Assembly: GCA_043778205.1 (NCBI GenBank)
Contig: JAYWGO010000145.1
Location: 1 to 50,108, forward strand
Source: JAAFIP01 sp043778205
GTDB taxonomy: Bacteria > Pseudomonadota > Gammaproteobacteria > Burkholderiales > Burkholderiaceae_C
Direction of reading: 5' to 3'
Length of the DNA stretch: 50,108 nucleotides
Part shown: piece by piece, positions 47,152 to 50,108 of the stretch
Layout: the number at the start of each line of letters is the position of its first letter
How positions within the stretch are numbered: position 1 is the stretch's first letter
Translations under genes and position numbers: made by a program
The notes under the pieces: generated by a model
The model's database searches: none
The model's input: the letters and a program-made list of their open reading frames with translations, nothing else
Told to the model about the DNA's origin: nothing

Positions 47152-47889
47152 ATGAGCCAAAAAATTGCATACGTCACCGGTGGCATGGGCGGCATTGGCA
47201 CTGGCATTTGCCAGCGCCTGCACAAAGATGGTTTTAAAGTCATCGCAGGCTGCGGCCCCACGCGCGACTTTGACAAATGGCTGGCCGAGCAAAAAGCTCT
47301 GGGCTACAGCTTTTATGCCAGCGTAGGCAACGTAGGCGACTGGGACAGCACCGTTACCGCGTTTGAAAAAGTCAAAGCCGAGCACGGCCACGTCAGCGTG
47401 CTGGTGAACAACGCAGGCATCACCCGCGACGGCCAGTTCCGCAAAATGGCCAAGGCCGACTGGGACGCCGTGATCTCCACCAACCTAGACAGCATGTTCA
47501 ACGTGACCAAGCAGGTGATTGAAGGCATGATCGAGGCAGGCTTTGGCCGCATCATCAACATCAGCTCGGTCAACGGCCAAAAAGGCCAGTTTGGCCAAGT
47601 GAACTACTCTACCGCCAAAGCCGGTTTGCACGGCTTTACCATGGCCCTGGCCCAAGAGGTGGCCAGCAAAGGCGTAACGGTTAACACCGTCAGCCCCGGC
47701 TACATTGGCACCGACATGGTCAAAGCCATTCGGCCTGACGTGCTAGAGAAAATCGTCTCTGGCGTGCCCGCCAAACGCCTGGGCACCCCCGAAGAAATCG
47801 CCTCCATCATTGCTTGGCTTTCCTCAGAAGAAGGTGGCTACGCAACCGGCGCAGACTTCTCGCTCAATGGTGGTTTGCACATGGGGTAA
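47152..47889 (+). CDS. phaB: Acetoacetyl-CoA reductase
   Basis: A 245-residue NADPH-dependent SDR making (R)-3-hydroxybutyryl-CoA for PhaC. Marks are AYVTGGMGGIGTGICQRLHK, LVNNAGITRDGQFRKMAKAD, the catalytic Ser in INISSVNGQKGQFGQ and VNYSTAKAGLHGFTMALAQE with Tyr-Lys, and the NTVSPGYIGTDMV segment typical of PhaB. GAGGAAAC precedes the ATG. The operon ends here with a terminator. Confidence 0.97.
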   Translation: MSQKIAYVTGGMGGIGTGICQRLHKDGFKVIAGCGPTRDFDKWLAEQKALGYSFYASVGNVGDWDSTVTAFEKVKAEHGHVSVLVNNAGITRDGQFRKMAKADWDAVISTNLDSMFNVTKQVIEGMIEAGFGRIINISSVNGQKGQFGQVNYSTAKAGLHGFTMALAQEVASKGVTVNTVSPGYIGTDMVKAIRPDVLEKIVSGVPAKRLGTPEEIASIIAWLSSEEGGYATGADFSLNGGLHMG

Positions 47890-47909
47890 TGCGCACTTGC
47901 GCTTAAATA

Positions 47910-47936
47910 AAAAGACTGCTTCGGCAGTCTTTTTTA
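47910..47936 (+). terminator. Rho-independent terminator after phaB
   Basis: GACTGC-TTCG-GCAGTC (47914-47929) is a perfect stem with a TTCG loop, preceded by A's and followed by T7. It closes the phaC-phaA-phaB unit. Confidence 0.92.
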
Positions 47937-47986
47937 ATGGGCTTTTGTGACTTAAAGCCGCTTGTGATAACACCGCCCGTAACATC

Positions 47987-48211
47987 ATGAAATTAAAAGT
48001 ATTGCTCGATACCAATGTGCTGGTGGCTGGTTTGGGTAGTCGTTTAGGTGCTTCGTTTGCATTGCTAGAGGCCGTAGCTGAACAACGCATAGATTTTGCA
48101 GCCTCAGCTGCGCTGTGGCTTGAGTAAGAAGCTGTGTTAAAGCGTGCAGAAATTCGCAAAATGCATGGACTTAAGGCATCAGAGGTTCTAAAACAAATGG
48201 AGAAAAAGTAA
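47987..48211 (+). pseudogene. Broken PIN-domain toxin gene
   Basis: The frame from ATG 47987 reads MKLKVLLDTNVLVAGLGSRL, then GASFALLEAVAEQRIDFAAS and AALWLE. This is the start of a PIN-domain ribonuclease with its first catalytic Asp. A TAA at 48125-48127 interrupts it where family members have Tyr or another residue before EAVLKR. The same frame continues EAVLKRAEIRKMHGLKASEV, then LKQMEKK and a stop at 48209-48211. The C-terminal half with the other catalytic acids is missing. So there is one nonsense mutation and a truncation. It is fused (TAATG) to the RHH gene. Confidence 0.8.
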
Positions 48212-48447
48212 TGAGCACTTTTGCCCTGCGTTTGCCAGATTCTTTGTACGCCCACGCCAAAAAGCTGGCCGAGCGCGATCAAACCTCTCTCAACCAGTTC
48301 ATTATGGTAGCGGTTGCTGAGAAGGTTTCAGCGTTGGATACAGCTGCATTTTTTGAAGAGCGCGCCGCACGCGGCAGCCAAACCAAACTTAAAGCAATTC
48401 TCGCGCGTGTGCCAAATGTGCGCCCCTCTCAAGGTGATGAGCGATAA
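48211..48447 (+). CDS. Ribbon-helix-helix antitoxin (HicB/CopG-like)
   Basis: A 78-residue protein with the HicB-family antitoxin type MSTFALRLPDSLYAHAKKLA, then ERDQTSLNQFIMVAVAEKVS. The ribbon-helix-helix is followed by a helical tail. It is the expected partner of the PIN toxin remnant and overlaps its last stop by one base. With the toxin broken it is an orphan antitoxin and may persist as a DNA-binding protein or neutralise a related toxin elsewhere. Confidence 0.85.
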   Translation: MSTFALRLPDSLYAHAKKLAERDQTSLNQFIMVAVAEKVSALDTAAFFEERAARGSQTKLKAILARVPNVRPSQGDER

Positions 48448-48459
48448 CGCAAGAATCCA

Positions 48460-49227
48460 TCAATGGTTTTGCGAGCCACGGTGCGCCCAGGCGGTGGTGT
48501 TTTTTTCTACATAGTCAAACAGCTCGTACATCACCATCGCCATTGCGCCTACCACCACCAGGCCGCCGAAGGCTAGGCCCATTTGCATGGCGCTGCCGGC
48601 GCTGATCAGCAGGTAGCCTATGCCTTCGTTGGCAGCGGTCATCTCGCTGACCGTGGTGCCTACAAAAGCCAAGGTAATGGCCACCTTGAGCGAGCCAAAA
48701 AAGTAGGGCATAGAGCGCGGCATGCCAACCTTGGTAAGCACGTCCCAGCGTTTGGCACCCAGCACGCGCAGCACGTCTTCCAGCTCGGGCTCTAGCGTGG
48801 CCAGCCCGGTGGCGATGTTCACCATGATGGGGAAAAAGCTGATGAGAAAAGCCGTCAAAATAGCCGGGCCTACGTCAATGCCAAACCACACCACCAAGAT
48901 CGGCACAAAGGCCGCTTTGGGCAGGGCGTTAAAGCCGGTCATCAGCGGGTACATGGCGGTGTAGGCTACGCGTGAGCTGCCCATTAAAAACCCCAGCAGC
49001 ACGCCCACCACAATGGCAATGCCAAACCCCACCATGGTGACCCAAAAGGTACGCCACGCATGGCCTGCAATGGTGCCGCGAAACTCCCACACCTGCGCCG
49101 CTATGCGCGACGGGCTGGGGAAGATAAATTCGGTGACATTAAAAATACGGCAGATGGCCTCCCACAGCACAATGGTGGCAATCAAGAGCAGCCAAGGGGA
49201 GTAGCGTTCGAGGGTTTTTGTGTTCAT
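48460..49227 (-). CDS. ABC transporter permease, SsuC/TauC/NrtB type
   Basis: A 255-residue inner-membrane permease with about six spans. Marks are WLLLIATIVLWEAICRIFNV at the N-terminus and FVPILVVWFGIDVGPAILTA, followed by FLISFFPIMVNIATGL, then EDVLRVLGAKRWDVLTKVGM as the EAA-like loop that docks the ATPase. It is encoded 8 bp after the ATPase gene. The substrate class (nitrate, sulfonate, taurine, pyrimidine or aromatic anion) cannot be set because the binding-protein gene is not in the window. Confidence 0.9.
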   Translation of the reverse strand: MNTKTLERYSPWLLLIATIVLWEAICRIFNVTEFIFPSPSRIAAQVWEFRGTIAGHAWRTFWVTMVGFGIAIVVGVLLGFLMGSSRVAYTAMYPLMTGFNALPKAAFVPILVVWFGIDVGPAILTAFLISFFPIMVNIATGLATLEPELEDVLRVLGAKRWDVLTKVGMPRSMPYFFGSLKVAITLAFVGTTVSEMTAANEGIGYLLISAGSAMQMGLAFGGLVVVGAMAMVMYELFDYVEKNTTAWAHRGSQNH

Positions 49228-49235
49228 GGTGCAAT

Positions 49236-50066
49236 TTAAGGTGGAGCCACCGCCGTGGTTTTGCGAATGGCACCAATATGCCCGCGCAGCTCTAGCACGA
49301 TGTCGGCAAACTCTTTGGTGTAGGTTAACTCTAGCTCGCGCGGGCGGGGCAGGTCGATGGTGCGCTCGACCACAAAGCGGCCGGGCGATTTGCTCATCAC
49401 GTACACCTTGTCGGCCAAGAAAACGCTCTCGCGCAGGTCGTGCGTTACCAAAATAACGTTGAATTTTTGTACCGCATGCAGGTCACGCAAAATGCACCAC
49501 AGCTCTTCGCGCGTAAACGCATCCAGCGCACCAAAGGGCTCGTCTAACAGCAGCATTTTGGGCTCGTGGATGAGTGCCCGGCAAATACTGGCGCGCTGCT
49601 GCATACCGCCAGACAGCTGCCAAGGAAACTTCTTCTCATACCCACCCAAGCCTACGGTGGCCAGCAGTGTGGATGCCCGCGCCTCGTATTCTTTGCGCTT
49701 GGCTTTGAAGTTGCTGCGGTACGGCTCGACAATTTCTAGCGGCAGCAGCACGTTGTCTAGCGTGGTGCGCCATGGAAGCAGCGATGGCGCTTGGAACGCC
49801 ATGCCGGATATTTTGAGCGGCCCAGTCACGGGCTGGCCATCAATCAAGATATTGCCCACCGACGGCATTTTCAGGCCGGTGGCCAGCTTCATGAAAGTCG
49901 ACTTGCCGCAACCTGACGGGCCAACAATCGCGATGAACTCACCTTGTTTGACTTTCAGGTCGATGGCTTCCACCGCGTATTGCTTTTTGGCCAACAACTC
50001 GTCGTTGTAGGCCAGCCAAACATCGGTGAAGTCAACAAAGGGCTTGGCGGTGTCGTTTTGAGCCAT
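49236..50066 (-). CDS. ABC transporter ATPase, SsuB/TauB/NrtD type
   Basis: A 276-residue ATPase. Walker A is GPSGCGKST, the Q-loop follows in MAFQAPSLLPWRTTLDNVLL, the signature is LSGGMQQRASICRAL, Walker B is MLLLDEPFGALD and the switch His is in VILVTHDLRESVFLAD. It drives the permease encoded directly downstream. The operon probably begins right of the window, where the periplasmic binding-protein gene may lie. Bases 50067-50108 are leader sequence with no feature I can name. Confidence 0.93.
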   Translation of the reverse strand: MAQNDTAKPFVDFTDVWLAYNDELLAKKQYAVEAIDLKVKQGEFIAIVGPSGCGKSTFMKLATGLKMPSVGNILIDGQPVTGPLKISGMAFQAPSLLPWRTTLDNVLLPLEIVEPYRSNFKAKRKEYEARASTLLATVGLGGYEKKFPWQLSGGMQQRASICRALIHEPKMLLLDEPFGALDAFTREELWCILRDLHAVQKFNVILVTHDLRESVFLADKVYVMSKSPGRFVVERTIDLPRPRELELTYTKEFADIVLELRGHIGAIRKTTAVAPP

Positions 50067-50108
50067 TTTTACCTATTAAAAAGGGTTGCAGCCCAATTGA
50101 TATGGGCG

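Overview
The window looks like a chromosome segment of a betaproteobacterium, order Burkholderiales, most likely Comamonadaceae (Rhodoferax/Limnohabitans-like). The evidence is a moderately GC-rich sequence, a phaC-phaA-phaB polyhydroxybutyrate operon, a dapA-bamC pair, DUF1501/DUF1800 and DUF4337 genes, and a short dispersed repeat present in eleven copies. Genus placement is inference from gene content; no rRNA or tRNA gene was seen.

Layout. 1-7.9 kb: a partial gene, an SDR, a divergent Lrp regulator and aminotransferase, aroC with an overlapping MFS gene, an Ala-rich lipoprotein, a BI-1/YccA membrane protein and a GlcG/HbpS-like protein. 7.9-13.9 kb, mostly minus strand: bamC, dapA, a methyltransferase, an SDR, an overlooked 41-residue membrane protein, an MFS transporter and a LysR regulator. 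14.1-15.7 kb: a GST and a CmcJ/NvfI-like oxidoreductase, divergent from the LysR gene across a palindromic site. 15.7-16.05 kb: a graveyard with remnants of an rhlE-like helicase gene and an MFS gene. 16-19.5 kb: DUF1501 and DUF1800 proteins. 19.7-26.7 kb: a complete retron operon. 26.9-31.3 kb: rhlE, exonuclease III, DUF4337, folA, thyA. 31.35-32 kb: ccdAB. 32-38.1 kb: a catabolic-looking cluster (Rieske oxygenase, glutamine synthetase-like ligase, 2Fe-2S ferredoxin, FAD-linked dehydrogenase, MFS). 38.1-41.2 kb: maiA, yefM-yoeB and an AT-richer accessory island with truncated unknown genes. 41.15-43.8 kb: a flavin monooxygenase, pgeF and a small membrane protein. 43.9-47.9 kb: phaC, phaA, phaB. 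48-50.1 kb: a broken PIN toxin with its RHH partner, then an ABC permease and ATPase of the nitrate/sulfonate/taurine type.

The main system is the retron on the minus strand (26722 to 19676). It encodes a 1063-residue HEAT/ARM-like protein, a winged-helix/SWIM zinc-finger protein, a structured non-coding RNA and a retron-type reverse transcriptase. The RNA (21815-21597) has a 12-bp end-to-end inverted repeat (a1/a2), two small msr-type hairpins and a 23-bp msd stem with one mismatch. The reverse transcriptase has a long N-terminal extension and an unusual C-terminal block of two to three membrane segments. It is probably a three-protein anti-phage defence system. From memory, one published retron class pairs the RT with HEAT/ARM and WH-SWIM partners; the membrane tail may be less described.

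The second theme is a roughly 50-58-bp interspersed repeat. It has a palindromic AT-rich end (core GCTATTAAATTAATAGC) and a conserved block CCAAGGAAATGCTGCAC. Most copies abut gene ends, but one lies in frame inside pgeF and one forms the N-terminal codons of a ferredoxin gene. Two others place start codons at or in their AT-rich ends. This resembles, by analogy, the protein-invading palindromic elements of Rickettsia.
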